This document shows, in pieces, positions 47,964-59,513 of a stretch of 64,000 bases of DNA; within the stretch, counting starts at the first letter, position 1; every line of letters starts with the position of its first letter. Both the position numbers and the translations under genes were made by a program. Source of the DNA: Cupriavidus yeoncheonensis. GTDB taxonomy: Bacteria; Pseudomonadota; Gammaproteobacteria; Burkholderiales; Burkholderiaceae. The notes beneath the pieces were generated by a model. That model saw only the letters and a program-made list of their open reading frames with translations. It was not told where the DNA came from and did no database searches. Location of the stretch: assembly GCF_905397275.1 (NCBI RefSeq), contig NZ_CAJPUY010000001.1:372001-436000 (forward strand), read 5' to 3'.

Positions 47964-48767
47964 TCAGCGCACGATGCCGCGCTGGGTGGCGGCAATGAAG
48001 TCAAGGAACTCGCGCAGGGGGCCGGCGGCGCTCGCATCGGCCTGGGCCAGCAGCGCAGCGATCTCGTTGCGCGCGTCGTCGAAGCCGAGATCCGACTTGT
48101 ACAACAGCTTGTAGGCCTGGCGCAGCGCGGCGATCTGCGCGGCGTCAAAGCCGCGGCGGCGCAGGCCTTCCACATTGACACCGTGCGGCGTGGCCTTGTT
48201 GCCGCTCTTGTCGCTGGCCGCGATCACGAACGGGGGCACGTCCTGCACCAGGGCCGAAGCACCGCCCAGCATGGCATGCGCGCCGATGCGCACGAACTGG
48301 TGCACGCCACTCATGCCGCCGAGGATGGCCCAGTCGCCCACTTCCACGTGGCCGGCGATCTGTGCGTTGCTGGAAAACACCGTGTGGTTGCCCACCGAGC
48401 AGTCATGCGCGATGTGCACGTAGGCCATGATCCAGTTGTCGCTGCCGATCGTGGTCACGCCGCGGTCCTGCACCGTGCCGGTGTGGATCGTGGTGAATTC
48501 ACGGATGGTGTTGCGATCGCCGATATCGAGCCGGGTCGGCTCGTTGCGGTACTTCATGTCCTGCGGCACGCCGCCCACCGAAGCGTACGGGCCGATGTTG
48601 TTGCCCTCGCCGATCGTGGTGTGGCCTTCGACCGTCGAGTGCGCGCCGATCTGGGTGCCGCTGCCGATCCGCACATTCGGGCCGACAATGGAAAACGGGC
48701 CAACGGTCACGTCGGCCGCAAGTTCTGCTTTCGGGTCGACCAGTGCGGTGGGATGGATTTGCGTCAT
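47964..48767 (-). CDS. lpxA: UDP-N-acetylglucosamine O-acyltransferase
   Basis: A 267-residue left-handed beta-helix acyltransferase, first step of lipid A synthesis, which transfers 3-hydroxyacyl from ACP to UDP-GlcNAc. The hexapeptide repeats fill residues ~5-190, and His121 in [11 protein letters not shown] is the catalytic base. The C-terminal helical part ([21 protein letters not shown]) is normal. It follows fabZ by 110 bases and precedes lpxB by 12. Confidence 0.96.
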   Translation of the reverse strand: MTQIHPTALVDPKAELAADVTVGPFSIVGPNVRIGSGTQIGAHSTVEGHTTIGEGNNIGPYASVGGVPQDMKYRNEPTRLDIGDRNTIREFTTIHTGTVQDRGVTTIGSDNWIMAYVHIAHDCSVGNHTVFSSNAQIAGHVEVGDWAILGGMSGVHQFVRIGAHAMLGGASALVQDVPPFVIAASDKSGNKATPHGVNVEGLRRRGFDAAQIAALRQAYKLLYKSDLGFDDARNEIAALLAQADASAAGPLREFLDFIAATQRGIVR

Positions 48768-48877
48768 ACGTCCTGTCCTGTTGGTCTGGTGTCTGGGGGC
48801 CGGGAACTGGGCCGCCCCGGCCCAGGCGTGGCGGCAGATAGCCGCCGTGCCCGCGGCGCTGCCGCGGGCGGGTGGAC

Positions 48878-49330
48878 TCAGGCGTCAGCCTGCTTGACGG
48901 TGCACATCAGCTCCGCCTCGCACGCTACCTTGTCGTCCACCGTGGCGAATGCCTTGAACTTCCAGATGCCGCGGATATAGCGCTCCACGGTCACGTTCAT
49001 GTGCAACTGGTCGCCGGGGTAGACGACCTGCTTGAAGCGTGCGCCGTCGATGCCGACGAAGTAGTACAGCGCCCCTTCCTTGCGCCCCATGTCTGCGCCG
49101 AACGTCAGCAGGCCGGCCGATTGCGCCAGCGCTTCCAGGATCATCACGCCGGGCATGACCGGCTGATCGGGGAAGTGGCCCTGGAAGTACGGCTCGTTGA
49201 TGGTGACGTTCTTCAGCGTCTTGATGCGCTTCTGCGGCTCGAATTCCAGCACGCGGTCCACCAGCAGGATCGGATAGCGGTGCGGAAGCAGCTTCAGGAT
49301 CTTGCGGATGTCGATTTCGGCGGCGGTCAT
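48878..49330 (-). CDS. fabZ: 3-hydroxyacyl-ACP dehydratase FabZ
   Basis: A 150-residue hotdog dehydratase of fatty-acid elongation. [12 protein letters not shown] is the N-terminal motif and the catalytic pair is His52 in GHFPDQP and Glu66 in [11 protein letters not shown], 14 residues apart as in Pseudomonas FabZ. The ATG at 49330 is used; a reading starting at 49411 would add 27 residues that are not family-like. Placement between lpxD and lpxA ties 3-hydroxyacyl-ACP use in lipid A to fatty-acid synthesis. Confidence 0.96.
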   Translation of the reverse strand: MTAAEIDIRKILKLLPHRYPILLVDRVLEFEPQKRIKTLKNVTINEPYFQGHFPDQPVMPGVMILEALAQSAGLLTFGADMGRKEGALYYFVGIDGARFKQVVYPGDQLHMNVTVERYIRGIWKFKAFATVDDKVACEAELMCTVKQADA

Positions 49331-49340
49331 GATCTTTCTC

Positions 49341-50429
49341 TTAGTCTTGTGAGGTTTGGGTCCCGGCGGACTGGCCGCGCAGGCGGCGCTCCAGTTGCAT
49401 GACGCGTTCACGCAGCTTGGTTAGTCCACGCACGATGGCGGCGTTGCGCTCCCATTCGCCGTGCGGCAGGAACGGAAACACGCTGGTGAAGTGCCCACCG
49501 GGCTTGGTAATGGATTTGGTGATCGAGGTCCCGCCCGACACCGTGGTGCGATCGGCAATCGTCAGGTGCCCCGAGAAATTCGCGGCGCCGCCGATCACGC
49601 AGAACCGTCCGATGTGCGTGCTGCCCGAAACCGCGGCGCAGCCCGCAATCACCGTATGGGCGCCAACCCGCACGTTGTGCGCGATCTGGACCTGGTTGTC
49701 GATCTTGCAACCGTCCTCGATCACGGTATCCGCCATCGCGCCGCGGTCGATGGCGGTATTGGCGCCGACTTCGACATCGTTGCCGAGCACGGCCCGGCCG
49801 GTCTGCGGAATCTTCACGTACTCGACGCCGGTGGGACCGATATCCGGCGCGAAACCGAAGCCGTCGGCACCGATCACGACCCCGCTGTGCAGGATCGCGC
49901 GCGCACCGACCACGCAATGATGGTAGACCGACACATTGGCGTAGATCAGCGAATCCTCACCGATCTCCGCATTGGCGCCGACGAAGCTATTGGCCAGGAT
50001 ACGCACGCGCTCGCCAATGCGCGCTCCGGATTCGATGACCACGTTCGGGCCGATGAAACACGAAGCCGGAACGGCAACCCCCTGGGCAACGCTGGCGCGC
50101 GGGTCGATGCCCGTGCGCGTGTCGCGGTTGGCATTGTCGAAGCGCTGGGCGATCCATGCGAAGCAGACATACGGATTGCGCGCCACCAGCCAGTTGCGGC
50201 CGACGGCCTGCCCTTGCGCACGGATGCGTTCCAGATCCGCCGCCGACACGATCACGGCGCCGGCCTTCGATGCCAGCGCCTGCGACAGGTAGAGCGGATT
50301 GGAGAGAAACGAGAGTTCGCCGGGACCGGCCTGATCCAGCGGAGCCAGGCCGATGATCGCGAGGTCGGGATCACCCACAACCTGCGCGCCGTTCTCGGTG
50401 GCGAGCTGCCCCAGTGTGGGTGTCTGCAT
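49341..50429 (-). CDS. lpxD: UDP-3-O-(3-hydroxymyristoyl)glucosamine N-acyltransferase
   Basis: A 362-residue LpxD, third step of lipid A synthesis. An N-terminal uridine-binding domain (residues 1-100, [34 protein letters not shown]) precedes hexapeptide repeats (~105-300), with the catalytic His in [15 protein letters not shown], and a C-terminal helix ([12 protein letters not shown]) for trimer packing. GGAAG lies ahead of ATG 50429. It follows ompH by 34 bases and precedes fabZ by 10. Confidence 0.96.
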   Translation of the reverse strand: MQTPTLGQLATENGAQVVGDPDLAIIGLAPLDQAGPGELSFLSNPLYLSQALASKAGAVIVSAADLERIRAQGQAVGRNWLVARNPYVCFAWIAQRFDNANRDTRTGIDPRASVAQGVAVPASCFIGPNVVIESGARIGERVRILANSFVGANAEIGEDSLIYANVSVYHHCVVGARAILHSGVVIGADGFGFAPDIGPTGVEYVKIPQTGRAVLGNDVEVGANTAIDRGAMADTVIEDGCKIDNQVQIAHNVRVGAHTVIAGCAAVSGSTHIGRFCVIGGAANFSGHLTIADRTTVSGGTSITKSITKPGGHFTSVFPFLPHGEWERNAAIVRGLTKLRERVMQLERRLRGQSAGTQTSQD

Positions 50430-50463
50430 GGCGGTACTTCCTGAAAAAAGGACGGCCAGCGGC

Positions 50464-50991
50464 TTACTTGCCGCCAGCGTTCAGCGCCTTCATCACATCG
50501 TCGGTGATGTCGATGCGCGGGTTCACGTACACCGCTTCCTGCACGATCAGGTCGTACTTGCGCTGCTCGGCAATCGATCGGATCACCCGGTTGGCGCGCT
50601 CGAGCACCTGCGCCAGTTCCTCATTGCGGCGCTGGTTCAGGTCCTCGCGGAATTCCCGTTGCTTGCGCTGGAACTCGCGGTCCAGGTCCGCGACTTCGCG
50701 CTGGCGACGCTGGCGGTCCGAATCGGCCAGCACGGCCGTGTCCTTGTCCAGCTTGTCGGCCATGCCCTTGATCTTCTGGGCCATGTCCTGGAGCTCGCGG
50801 TCGCGCTTGGAGAACTCCTGTTCCAGCTTGACTTGCGCAGCCTTGGCAGGCTGCGAATCGCGCAGGATGCGCTCGGAGTTCACCGCGGCAATACGGGCTT
50901 CCTGGGCCATCGCCGGTGCCGCGGCACACAGCGCCGCCGCAGCCACGGCGGCGGCGCTCAGGGTCTTGACCAATTTGGATTTTGTATTCAT
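50464..50991 (-). CDS. ompH: OmpH/Skp family periplasmic chaperone
   Basis: A 175-residue Skp-like chaperone for outer-membrane proteins. A signal peptide (residues 1-29, LSAAAVAAAALCAAAPAMA) precedes the beta core and the long coiled-coil tentacles (residues ~60-130, full of Gln/Arg/Glu, EFSKRDRELQDMAQKIKGMADKLDKD). AAAGGAT precedes the ATG. Its position right after bamA is standard in Proteobacteria and matches its task of handing unfolded porins to BamA. Confidence 0.94.
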   Translation of the reverse strand: MNTKSKLVKTLSAAAVAAAALCAAAPAMAQEARIAAVNSERILRDSQPAKAAQVKLEQEFSKRDRELQDMAQKIKGMADKLDKDTAVLADSDRQRRQREVADLDREFQRKQREFREDLNQRRNEELAQVLERANRVIRSIAEQRKYDLIVQEAVYVNPRIDITDDVMKALNAGGK

Positions 50992-51012
50992 GAAACAGAT
51001 CCTTTTACAGAA

Positions 51013-53343
51013 TCAGAACGCAGTGCCGATCTGGAACTGGAAGCGCTGAACCTTGTCGGTATCGTCCTTCTTCAGCGGGAAGCCCATGCTGATCTTCAGC
51101 GGGCCGATCGGCGACAGCCACGACATGCCGAAACCGGTGGAGTACTTCAGTTCGCTGAACGACAGCGGCGCGCCTTCCTGATACACGTTACCGAAGTCGA
51201 AGAAGGTGAACAGGCGCAGCGTGCGGTCCACGCCCGAACCCGGCAGCGGGAAGATGAATTCCACGTTACCGATCATCTTGGACGCGCCACCCACCGGGTT
51301 GCCGTTCTGGTCCTTCGGGCCCAGGGTGCTGGTCTGGTAGCCGCGCACCGAGCCGATACCGCCGGCGTAGAAGTATTTGTACACCGGGAACGGCGTGTTG
51401 CCATAGCCGTGGCCGTAAGCGACTTCGCCGTTGAGGGCCAGCGTGAAGGCCTTCGAAAGCGGATAGAAGTACTGCTGCTGCACGCTGGCACGATAGTACT
51501 GCACGTCCCCGCCCGGAATCCCGACTTCCAGGTTCGCCTGGGTGTAGGGGCCCTTGGTCGGAACCAGCGCCGAGTCGCGGCGGTCACGCGCCCAGCCGAT
51601 CGTGAACGGGAAGTTGTTGATCGGCGACGCGGTGCCCACGGTCTGGCCGGCCGGGAGCTTGCCGATATCGTGCAGGAACTTGACGTACTGGGCCGGCGTA
51701 TTCGGCGAGACCGAGATACGGGTCCATTCGTAGCCGATACCGAAGAACACGGTATCGACTTCCGAGAACGGCACGCCGAACTTGAAGCCGCCACCGGCCG
51801 TTTCGATCTTGTAGTCCTGATCGCCCGTGTAGTACAGCGGACGGGACGTACGGTAGTAGATATCGGTCGAGCGGCTGATGCCATCCACCGTGAAGTACGG
51901 GTCGTACTGCGTCAGCGCAATGGTACGGAACGACTTGGCGGTGTTCACGTCCAGGCCCAGGCTGGTGCCGGAGCCGAACACGTTGTCCTGGCGCAGGCCG
52001 GCCTGCAGCACGAGCTTGTCCGTGGACGAGAAGCCCACGCCCAGGCTGATCTGGCCGGTCGGCTTTTCGGTCACATTGACGTTCACATCCACCTGGTCCG
52101 GCGCGCCCGCGACGTCCTCGGTGGTGATGTTGGTGTCGGTGAAGTAGCCCGTGCGGTTGATACGCGCCTGGGACTGCTGGAGCTTCTCGCTGTCGAACCA
52201 GGAGCTTTCCATCTGGCGCATTTCACGGCGCACCACTTCGTCGCGGGTCTTGCTGTTGCCGACCACATTCACGCGACGCACGTACACGCGGCGGCCCGGG
52301 TCGACCATCAGCGTCAGCGCGACTTCGCGCTTTTCCTGGTCGATCTGGGGCTGCGGGTTGATGGTGGTGAACGCATAGCCATAGGTGCCGAGCAGGTCGG
52401 TGATGGACTTGGTGCTTGCCGTCAGCTTCTCGGACGAGAAAATATCGCCCTTCTTGAGCTGCAGCAGCTTTTCCATTTCCTCCTGCTTGCCGAGCAGTTC
52501 GCCGGCCAGGCGGATATCGGACACCTTGTACTGCTCGCCTTCCTTGATGTTCAGCGTCAGGTAGATGTCCTTCTTGTCCGGCGTGATCGATACCTGGGTC
52601 GAATCGATGGCGAATTCCAGGTAGCCGCGATTCAGGTAGTACGAGCGCAGCGCTTCCAGGTCAGCCGTGAGCTTCTGCTTGGAGTAGAGATCGTTCTTGG
52701 TGTACCAGGACAGCCAGTTCGGCGTGGACAGCTGCATCTCGTCGCGCAGCGTGCCTTCCTTGAAGGCCTTGTTGCCGACGATATTGATCTGCTTGATCTT
52801 GGCGACCGGGCCCTCTTCCACGTTGAACACCACCGACACGCGATTGCGGTCAACCGGCGTCACCGTGGTCTGCACGTCGGCCGCGTAATAGCCGCGGGCC
52901 ACGTACTGGCGCTTCAGTTCCTGCTCGGCCTTGTCGATCAGGGCCTTGTCGTAGTACCGCGCTTCGGCGACACCGACGGCGCGCAGCGAACGGCGCAGCG
53001 TGTCCTTGTCGAATTCCTTGATGCCGACGAACTCGAGCTGCGAAATGGCCGGGCGCTCTTCCACCTGCACGACCAGCACGCCGTCTTCGGCGCGGATCTG
53101 CACGTCCTTGAAGAAGCCGGTGTTATACAGGGCGCGGATGGCGTCGGCGCCCTTGTCGTCGGTGAACGTCTCACCAACGCGGACGGGAAGGTAGCCAAAG
53201 ACCGTACCCGGTTCCACGCGTTGCAGACCCTCAACGCGGATGTCCTTCACGACAAACGGATCGGCGGCCCAGCCTGCCGGGCTCCAGGCTGCAATAATGG
53301 CACTCGCGAGCAAGCCCAGCGAGATGCGCTTATGTCTGATCAA
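51013..53343 (-). CDS. bamA: Outer membrane protein assembly factor BamA
   Basis: A 776-residue BamA: signal peptide (to about AWSPAGWA), five POTRA domains (~25-440, first [24 protein letters not shown]), then the 16-stranded barrel with [11 protein letters not shown] (loop 6, VRGF/Y motif) and a C-terminal ...QIGTAF ending in Phe. I chose a TTG at 53343 because GAGGGG lies eight bases ahead and it gives a compact basic signal peptide; ATG 53367 (eight codons earlier) also is possible. It inserts barrels in the outer membrane. It lies 123 bases after rseP. Confidence 0.94.
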   Translation of the reverse strand: MIRHKRISLGLLASAIIAAWSPAGWAADPFVVKDIRVEGLQRVEPGTVFGYLPVRVGETFTDDKGADAIRALYNTGFFKDVQIRAEDGVLVVQVEERPAISQLEFVGIKEFDKDTLRRSLRAVGVAEARYYDKALIDKAEQELKRQYVARGYYAADVQTTVTPVDRNRVSVVFNVEEGPVAKIKQINIVGNKAFKEGTLRDEMQLSTPNWLSWYTKNDLYSKQKLTADLEALRSYYLNRGYLEFAIDSTQVSITPDKKDIYLTLNIKEGEQYKVSDIRLAGELLGKQEEMEKLLQLKKGDIFSSEKLTASTKSITDLLGTYGYAFTTINPQPQIDQEKREVALTLMVDPGRRVYVRRVNVVGNSKTRDEVVRREMRQMESSWFDSEKLQQSQARINRTGYFTDTNITTEDVAGAPDQVDVNVNVTEKPTGQISLGVGFSSTDKLVLQAGLRQDNVFGSGTSLGLDVNTAKSFRTIALTQYDPYFTVDGISRSTDIYYRTSRPLYYTGDQDYKIETAGGGFKFGVPFSEVDTVFFGIGYEWTRISVSPNTPAQYVKFLHDIGKLPAGQTVGTASPINNFPFTIGWARDRRDSALVPTKGPYTQANLEVGIPGGDVQYYRASVQQQYFYPLSKAFTLALNGEVAYGHGYGNTPFPVYKYFYAGGIGSVRGYQTSTLGPKDQNGNPVGGASKMIGNVEFIFPLPGSGVDRTLRLFTFFDFGNVYQEGAPLSFSELKYSTGFGMSWLSPIGPLKISMGFPLKKDDTDKVQRFQFQIGTAF

Positions 53344-53466
53344 TCTTGATCCCCTCTTTGATTCCATCCAGGATTGCGCTCCGATGCTTCGTGGGACTGC
53401 GCCTGTCAATAGCGTCCCGGGCGACGGTGTCGGCAACACGACCGCCCTGTTTGCCGTTACCTGTTT

Positions 53467-54858
53467 CTAGCCATTGGCCAGGAACATCCGGCTGACGTCA
53501 TTGAACAAAGCGAGCGAAGTCAGGAGCAAGATGCAGGCGATGCCTACCTTCTGCAGCATTGCCTGCCAGTGGTCTGGGACGGGCCTGCCGGTCAAAAATT
53601 CCACGCAATAATACAGCAAATGCCCCCCATCCAGAACCGGAATAGGTAACAAATTCAGCACGCCGAGGCTGACGCTGACCAGCGCCAGGAAGCTGACAAA
53701 GGCCTGTAGCCCGAGGTGGGCGGCACGTCCGGCGTAGTCCGCCACGGTCAGCGGGCCGCTCAGGTTCTGCAGCGAGGCCTGTCCGATCAGCATCTTGCCG
53801 AGCAGCTTGAGCGACAGGACGCTGGTGCTCCAGACCTGGCCGGCGGCACGCGTCAGGGCCTGTACCGGCGCATAGCGCACGGTCTCCATCTGCACCGCCT
53901 GGCTGAGCGCGGCGCCCAGCTTGCCGGCCGGCGCCGTCCCCGGGGCTTCGCCTTCGCGAGGTGGCGTGCTGTCGAGCGTTACCGGAAGATCCAGGCGCTG
54001 GCCACCGCGCTCGATGCCGAGCGCCACGCGCTGGCCCGGCTGCGCGCGCACCGCCTTGATCAGTTCCGCGGCCTGGGTGAGCGGCGTGCCCTGCCATGCC
54101 ACCACCCGATCGCCCGGCTTCAGGCCGGCCCTTTCCGCCGCGGAACCGGGCAGGACTTCGGTGATCGTCACGGGGCCACCCTTCAGCGAAAGGCCGAGCA
54201 TGGCAAGCGGATCCTGCTCGGGATTGCTGCCGGTGCTGGGCAGCCGGGCCAGCGTCAGGTCGCGTTCGCCGCCGTCGGCGCCGCGGACCCGCAGTACAGC
54301 GCGGGCGTCACCGAAGCCTTCGGCAAATACCGCCATGCGCAGCTCGTTCCATGAACGCACGGCTTCTTCGCGCCCGTTGGCCTCCAGCGACAACACCCGG
54401 TCGCCTTCGCGCACGCCGGCCTGGGCGGCCATGGTGCCGCTTGCGGGGGCTGCGAGGATCGGCGCCGGCTCGCGCATTCCGCCCGTAAAGAGACCGAAAT
54501 ACAGTACGATCGCCAGCGCGAAATTGGCCAGCGGCCCCGCCGCGACAATGACAAAGCGCTTGCCCACCGGCTGCCGGTTGAAGGCGCGCGGCAACTCGGC
54601 CGGGTCGATCGGCGCGTCATGCTCGGGGTCCCGCTCGCGCTCGTCCAGCATCTTGACGTAGCCGCCCAGCGGAATGGCCGCGACGGTCCATTCCGTGCGG
54701 TCCCTCCCCTTGGAAATCCAGCGCAGCAGCGGCCGGCCGAAGCCGATCGAGAACCGCAGCACCTTGACTCCGCAAGCGCGCGCGGCAAGGTAGTGGCCCA
54801 TCTCGTGCACGAAGATCAGCACGCAGAGGGCGACGACAAAGGCGATTACGGTTTGCAT
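53467..54858 (-). CDS. rseP: Site-2 intramembrane zinc protease RseP
   Basis: A 463-residue S2P protease, which cleaves anti-sigma factor RseA and leftover signal peptides. HEMGH with His18/Glu19/His22 sits in the first membrane segment, LDG (PIPVLDGGH, Asp410) in the third, and a tandem periplasmic PDZ region lies at ~115-300 (LKGGPVTITEVLPGSAAERAGLKPGDRVV). Four membrane segments in all. It lies between dxr and bamA as in E. coli, tying envelope stress and outer-membrane assembly. Confidence 0.95.
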   Translation of the reverse strand: MQTVIAFVVALCVLIFVHEMGHYLAARACGVKVLRFSIGFGRPLLRWISKGRDRTEWTVAAIPLGGYVKMLDERERDPEHDAPIDPAELPRAFNRQPVGKRFVIVAAGPLANFALAIVLYFGLFTGGMREPAPILAAPASGTMAAQAGVREGDRVLSLEANGREEAVRSWNELRMAVFAEGFGDARAVLRVRGADGGERDLTLARLPSTGSNPEQDPLAMLGLSLKGGPVTITEVLPGSAAERAGLKPGDRVVAWQGTPLTQAAELIKAVRAQPGQRVALGIERGGQRLDLPVTLDSTPPREGEAPGTAPAGKLGAALSQAVQMETVRYAPVQALTRAAGQVWSTSVLSLKLLGKMLIGQASLQNLSGPLTVADYAGRAAHLGLQAFVSFLALVSVSLGVLNLLPIPVLDGGHLLYYCVEFLTGRPVPDHWQAMLQKVGIACILLLTSLALFNDVSRMFLANG

Positions 54859-54978
54859 GGCAGGGTCGTCAGGAAAGTTGGCCGGGCTGGCGGTGGCCAG
54901 GCCGCACGGCGGCCGCCCCTTTCATGGGCACCGGCTGCCGCGGCATCGCCATTGTCGCAGATGCCGCTGGCCATACCG

Positions 54979-56166
54979 TCAGCGCGGGGCGCTTGTTGTC
55001 AGTTCCTGCAGACAGGCACGTGCGGCCTGCCGCGCCCTGTGGTCGGCATCCAGCACGCATTCGAGCGAGTCGGCCGCACTGTTGGGTGTACTTTCCAGCA
55101 CGTTGCCAACGATCCGTGCGATGTCGGTAAAGCGGCTGCCACCCTGGAGGAATGCCTCGACCGCCACTTCGTTGGCCGCGTTCAGCACCGCAGGCGCCAC
55201 GCCGCCCGCGCGCAGCGCATCGAAGGCCAGCGCCAGGCAGGGAAAACGCGCCAGGTCGGGCTTTTCGAAATTGAGAGCGCCGGCCACAGTCAGGTCCAGC
55301 GCCGAAACGCCCGCATCGATCCGCTCAGGATAGGCCAGGCCATAGGCGATCGGCGTGCGCATATCCGGGTTCCCCAGCTGCGCCAGCACCGAACCGTCCA
55401 GGTAGGCGACCATCGAATGCACGATGCTCTGCGGATGAATCAGCACTTCAATGTGCTCGGCCGGCGCCCCGAAAAGCCAGTGGGCCTCGATGACCTCCAG
55501 GCCCTTGTTCATCATGGTGGCCGAGTCGACCGAGATCTTGCGGCCCATGACCCAGTTGGGATGGGCGCAGGCCTGGTCCGGCGTGATGTCATGCAGCGTA
55601 GACGGATCGCGCGTACGGAACGGACCGCCCGACGCAGTCAGCACGATCTTGGCCACGCCGGCGCGATAGCGCTGATCGCTCGCCGGCAGGCACTGGAAGA
55701 TGGCGTTGTGTTCGCTGTCGATCGGCAGCAGCGTGGCGCCGTGTTCGCGCACCGCATCCATGAAGATGCGCCCGGACATGACCAGCGCTTCCTTGTTGGC
55801 CAGCAGCACGCGCTTGCCGGCGCGGGCGGCCGCCAGCGTGGGACGCAACCCCGCCGCGCCGACGATCGCGGCCATGACCGAATCTGTCTGTGCGTCGCTC
55901 GCGACAGACTCCAGCGCGGCCTCGCCGTGGCTGACTTCCGTCGCAACACCGGCCGCGCGCAGCAGCGTTTCCAGCTCCCGCGCGGCTTCCGGCGTGCCCA
56001 CGACGGCGCGGGCGGGCCTGAATTCGATACAACTCGCCGCCAGTTTCTGCACCTGCCGGTGCGCGGTCAGGGCATGTACTGCATAGCGGTCCGCGTGGCG
56101 CCGCACCACGTCGAGCGTGCTTTCGCCGATCGAGCCGGTAGCGCCGAGGATGGTAATTCGATGCAT
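54979..56166 (-). CDS. dxr: 1-deoxy-D-xylulose 5-phosphate reductoisomerase
   Basis: A 395-residue DXP reductoisomerase of the MEP isoprenoid pathway, making 2-C-methyl-D-erythritol 4-phosphate with [19 protein letters not shown] is the nucleotide fold; the metal and substrate segments [20 protein letters not shown] and [11 protein letters not shown] with VNSATM-like [17 protein letters not shown] complete the core. ATG 56166 lies 17 bases after the cdsA stop. Isoprenoid units from this route feed the undecaprenyl synthase gene two genes upstream. Confidence 0.96.
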   Translation of the reverse strand: MHRITILGATGSIGESTLDVVRRHADRYAVHALTAHRQVQKLAASCIEFRPARAVVGTPEAARELETLLRAAGVATEVSHGEAALESVASDAQTDSVMAAIVGAAGLRPTLAAARAGKRVLLANKEALVMSGRIFMDAVREHGATLLPIDSEHNAIFQCLPASDQRYRAGVAKIVLTASGGPFRTRDPSTLHDITPDQACAHPNWVMGRKISVDSATMMNKGLEVIEAHWLFGAPAEHIEVLIHPQSIVHSMVAYLDGSVLAQLGNPDMRTPIAYGLAYPERIDAGVSALDLTVAGALNFEKPDLARFPCLALAFDALRAGGVAPAVLNAANEVAVEAFLQGGSRFTDIARIVGNVLESTPNSAADSLECVLDADHRARQAARACLQELTTSAPR

Positions 56167-56183
56167 ATCAGAACAGAACCGCT

Positions 56184-57005
56184 TCAGAAATAGGTCACCA
56201 TCAGGGCCGCCAGCGGAAACACCGGCAACAGGGCATCAATGCGATCCAGCACGCCGCCATGGCCCGGCAGCAGCCGGCTGCTGTCCTTCATGCCGACCTG
56301 CCGCTTGAGCAGCGACTCGAACAGGTCGCCAATGATACTGGCGGCAACCAGCAGCGTGGTCAAGAGCGCCACCAGCACCAGCCCGCCATGGTCGGCCATG
56401 ACAGAGAACCAGGTCGGGGCAAACGCATGCGTCGCCGCCAGGCTCAGGCCGATCAGCATCGCCAGCAGCCAGCCGCCGATGGCGCCTTCCCAGGACTTGC
56501 CCGGGCTGATGGATGGGGCGAGCTTGCGCCGGCCGATGGCCTTGCCGACGAAATAGGCGCCAATGTCGGCAGCCCACACCAGCACGGCGGCGGTCAGCAG
56601 CACGCCAATGCCGGCACCGCGCAGGATCAGCGTTGCGTGCCCGAATGCTGGCAGCATGATCAGGCCGAGCATGGCGCCCAGCAGGGTGAACCCGGCTGTC
56701 GCCGTCCGCACGCCGCGCGCGAGCAGCACCAGCGCAACCCCCCAGCAGACCACGGCTGCCTGCAGCAGCCAGACCAGGCCCTGGCGGACCGGCAGATCAT
56801 GCCAGGCAATCAGCGCCACCAGGCAGGCCACCGCATAGACGTAAGGCCAGACGCCGCGCAGGCCGATAAGCCGCCCGAATTCCCAGCCGCCGAGCAGCAC
56901 GATCACCGCGACAAGGCCGGCCAGCGCCGCAGGCGGCGCCAGGAACAGGATCGGCAAAATCAGCAGCAGCAGGCACAGGGCGGTGATGACGCGGGTGAGA
57001 AGCAT
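56184..57005 (-). CDS. cdsA: Phosphatidate cytidylyltransferase
   Basis: A 273-residue inner-membrane CTP:phosphatidate cytidylyltransferase, which makes CDP-diacylglycerol for all phospholipids. About eight hydrophobic segments are visible, and the CDS signature is near the C-terminus: [46 protein letters not shown] is the other conserved site. It lies 39 bases after uppS, and dxr follows. Confidence 0.95.
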   Translation of the reverse strand: MLLTRVITALCLLLLILPILFLAPPAALAGLVAVIVLLGGWEFGRLIGLRGVWPYVYAVACLVALIAWHDLPVRQGLVWLLQAAVVCWGVALVLLARGVRTATAGFTLLGAMLGLIMLPAFGHATLILRGAGIGVLLTAAVLVWAADIGAYFVGKAIGRRKLAPSISPGKSWEGAIGGWLLAMLIGLSLAATHAFAPTWFSVMADHGGLVLVALLTTLLVAASIIGDLFESLLKRQVGMKDSSRLLPGHGGVLDRIDALLPVFPLAALMVTYF

Positions 57006-57044
57006 GCGCTGCTAGTCCCGTGGAAAGGTGGATCGGCCTGCCTT

Positions 57045-57815
57045 TCAGGCAGTGCCGGACAGCCCCGGCGCGACCAGCTGGGCGCTGGTGCGGCCAAAGC
57101 GGCGTTCACGCTGGCGGTACGAGGCAAAAGCCTTGTCCAGCTCGGCGGCGTCGAAGTCCGGCCAGTAGACGTCGGTGAAATACAGCTCGGAATAGGCCAG
57201 CTGCCACAACAGGAAATTGCTGATGCGCTGCTCGCCGCCGGTACGGATGAACAGGTCCGGCTCCGGCGCATAGGACATGACCAGGTGCGGCGCCAGCACC
57301 GACTCGTCGATCGACTCGGGGTCGAGCATCGGCGAGCGGGCCAGCATCTTGCGCATGGCCTGCAGCAGGTCCCAGCGACCGCCGTAATTGGCGGCGATGG
57401 TCACGGTCAGGCCGCTGTTGCCCGCCGTGCGCGCCTCGGCATCCTTGATCAGTTGCTGGATCCGCGGGCTGAAGCGGCTCAGGTCCCCTACCACGCGCAC
57501 GCGGATATTGTTCGCGTGCATCTTGACCACTTCGCGGCGCAGAGCGGTCATGAACAGGCGCATCAGGAACGATACCTCGTCCGCGGGACGGCGCCAGTTC
57601 TCGGAGCTGAACGCAAACAAGGTCAGGAATTTCACGCCGCGCGCGGCGCTGGCCTCCACCACGGCGCGCACGGCGTCCAGCCCGCGGCTGTGACCGGCCA
57701 CGCGCGGCAGATGGCGCTGTGTCGCCCAGCGGCCGTTGCCATCCATGATGATGGCAACGTGGCGGGGCACATAGGTGGTGTCGGGGACGGCGAGCGTAGA
57801 ACTGATGTGCTGCAT
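57045..57815 (-). CDS. uppS: Undecaprenyl (di-trans,poly-cis) diphosphate synthase
   Basis: A 256-residue cis-prenyltransferase which builds the C55 lipid carrier for peptidoglycan and O-antigen. Asp25 in [10 protein letters not shown] binds Mg-diphosphate; [21 protein letters not shown] and [19 protein letters not shown] are conserved. Start ATG 57815 gives a short N-terminal tail; an ATG at 57848 adds 11 residues. It is 48 bases after frr. Confidence 0.95.
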   Translation of the reverse strand: MQHISSTLAVPDTTYVPRHVAIIMDGNGRWATQRHLPRVAGHSRGLDAVRAVVEASAARGVKFLTLFAFSSENWRRPADEVSFLMRLFMTALRREVVKMHANNIRVRVVGDLSRFSPRIQQLIKDAEARTAGNSGLTVTIAANYGGRWDLLQAMRKMLARSPMLDPESIDESVLAPHLVMSYAPEPDLFIRTGGEQRISNFLLWQLAYSELYFTDVYWPDFDAAELDKAFASYRQRERRFGRTSAQLVAPGLSGTA

Positions 57816-57863
57816 GGTGGCAAACGACACTGAAGACGCCGGCGGCAAAGCGCCGGGCAGCCC

Positions 57864-58424
57864 TCAGACCGTCATGATCTCCTTCTCTTTTTCGGCGACC
57901 ATCTTGTCGATTTCGGCCACGAACTTGTCGGTCAGCTTCTGCACCTCGTCCTGGCCGCGGCGCTCGTCGTCCTCGGAGATGGTCTTGTCCTTGACCAGCT
58001 TCTTGAACTGCTCGTTGGCGTCGCGGCGAAGGTTGCGCACGGCCACCTTGGCGCCCTCGGCCTCGCCCTTGACCACCTTCGTCAGCTCCTTGCGGCGCTC
58101 TTCGGTCAGGGCCGGCATCGGCACGCGGATGATTTCACCCATGGTGGCCGGGTTCAGGCCCAGGTCGCAGTCGCGGATGGCCTTCTCGATCGCGCCGACC
58201 ATCTTCTTTTCCCAGGGCTGGACCGTAATGGTGCGGGCATCGCCCAGACCGACGTTCGCCACCTGGCTGATCGGTACCATCGAACCGTAGTAGTCCACCT
58301 GTACGTGGTCGAGCAGGCCGGTGTGGGCACGGCCGGTGCGGACTTTAGCCAGATCGGCCTTGAAGGCCTCGATCGTCTTCTGCATCTTCTGCTCGACGCT
58401 CTTCTTGGTTTCGGCGACGCTCAT
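57864..58424 (-). CDS. frr: Ribosome recycling factor
   Basis: A 186-residue RRF, which with EF-G splits post-termination ribosomes. The three-helix domain (helices start [25 protein letters not shown]) surrounds the beta sheet domain ([23 protein letters not shown]). ATG 58424 is chosen because GGAGGTA is five bases upstream; ATG 58427 is only two bases from it. It follows pyrH by 107 bases. Confidence 0.97.
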   Translation of the reverse strand: MSVAETKKSVEQKMQKTIEAFKADLAKVRTGRAHTGLLDHVQVDYYGSMVPISQVANVGLGDARTITVQPWEKKMVGAIEKAIRDCDLGLNPATMGEIIRVPMPALTEERRKELTKVVKGEAEGAKVAVRNLRRDANEQFKKLVKDKTISEDDERRGQDEVQKLTDKFVAEIDKMVAEKEKEIMTV

Positions 58425-58531
58425 CATTACCTCCGGAAATCAGCTACCAAGATCCCAGATCCTGGCATTGAAAATGAATCATTCTACTCTTTGCCGGGCC
58501 GCACACCAGATTTCGCGCCCGGCTCCCGCGT

Positions 58532-59242
58532 TCAGACGTGGACCAGCGTACCTTCGTCCTCGCCCAGGATCACGCGCTTGAGCGCGCCCGGCTTGACGAT
58601 GGAGAACACCTTGATCGGCAGCTTCTGGTCGCGGCACAGCGCGAAAGCCGTGGCATCCATGACCTGCAGGTTGCGCGAGATCGCCTCGTCGAACGAAATC
58701 GTGGTGTAGCGCGTGGCGCTCGGGTCCTTCTTGGGGTCGGCCGTGTACACGCCGTCCACCTTGGTCGCCTTGAGCACGATCTCGGCGCCGATCTCCGCGC
58801 CGCGCAGCGCCGCGGCCGTGTCGGTCGTGAAGAACGGGTTGCCGGTGCCGGCGGCGAAGATCACCACCTTGCCCTCTTCGAGCTGGCGGATGGCGCGCGG
58901 GCGGATATAGGGCTCGACCACCTGGTCCATGCGCAGCGCGGACTGGACGCGGCCTTCGATACTGGCGTGGCGCATGGCGTCCTGCAGGGCCAGCGCGTTC
59001 ATCATGGTGGCCAGCATGCCCATGTAGTCGGCCGTGGCGCGATCCATGCCGGCGGCACCGCCCGCGACACCGCGGAAGATATTGCCACCGCCGATCACGA
59101 CCGCCACCTGGACGCCGAGCTTCACGATCTCGGCAATATCATTGACCATCGCTTCGATGGTGGCGCGGTTGATGCCAAAGGCATCGTCGCCCATGAGGGC
59201 TTCACCGGAGAGTTTCAGTAGGACGCGCTTGTAGGCTGGCAT
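58532..59242 (-). CDS. pyrH: UMP kinase (uridylate kinase)
   Basis: A 236-residue bacterial UMP kinase of the amino-acid kinase fold which makes UDP from UMP and is essential for pyrimidine nucleotides. [14 protein letters not shown] opens the fold, [10 protein letters not shown] and [17 protein letters not shown] bind substrates, and [16 protein letters not shown] is the hallmark. GAGGGTG precedes ATG 59242. It lies 271 bases after tsf and begins the frr-uppS-cdsA series. Confidence 0.96.
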   Translation of the reverse strand: MPAYKRVLLKLSGEALMGDDAFGINRATIEAMVNDIAEIVKLGVQVAVVIGGGNIFRGVAGGAAGMDRATADYMGMLATMMNALALQDAMRHASIEGRVQSALRMDQVVEPYIRPRAIRQLEEGKVVIFAAGTGNPFFTTDTAAALRGAEIGAEIVLKATKVDGVYTADPKKDPSATRYTTISFDEAISRNLQVMDATAFALCRDQKLPIKVFSIVKPGALKRVILGEDEGTLVHV

Positions 59243-59513
59243 GTTCACCCTCGGACAGGAGCAAGTCGCTCGATTTGAGACGTATAGTTTTGATACACCC
59301 GTGCGGCCAGGCCGCGCGAATGCCGGAGATAAACCGGTTTTCGGGGTCACCCGCGATGGACGGATGACGCCGGAAACTGGCTGTTGCAGCGCACACAACC
59401 GGAGCCGTATGCTGCTGCTTCGATCCTACTTACACAGAGGGGCACCTCGCGGCGCCCCTTCGGCATTATAGGCGGCGCGCCAACCCCGGAAGGGTGGCAC
59501 CCCGCCCCGGTCA

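Noticed and set aside
50353..53349. 998-codon open frame antisense to ompH/bamA
   Set aside because: Antisense shadow of bamA; translation is low-complexity and matches nothing, while the minus-strand genes are unmistakable.
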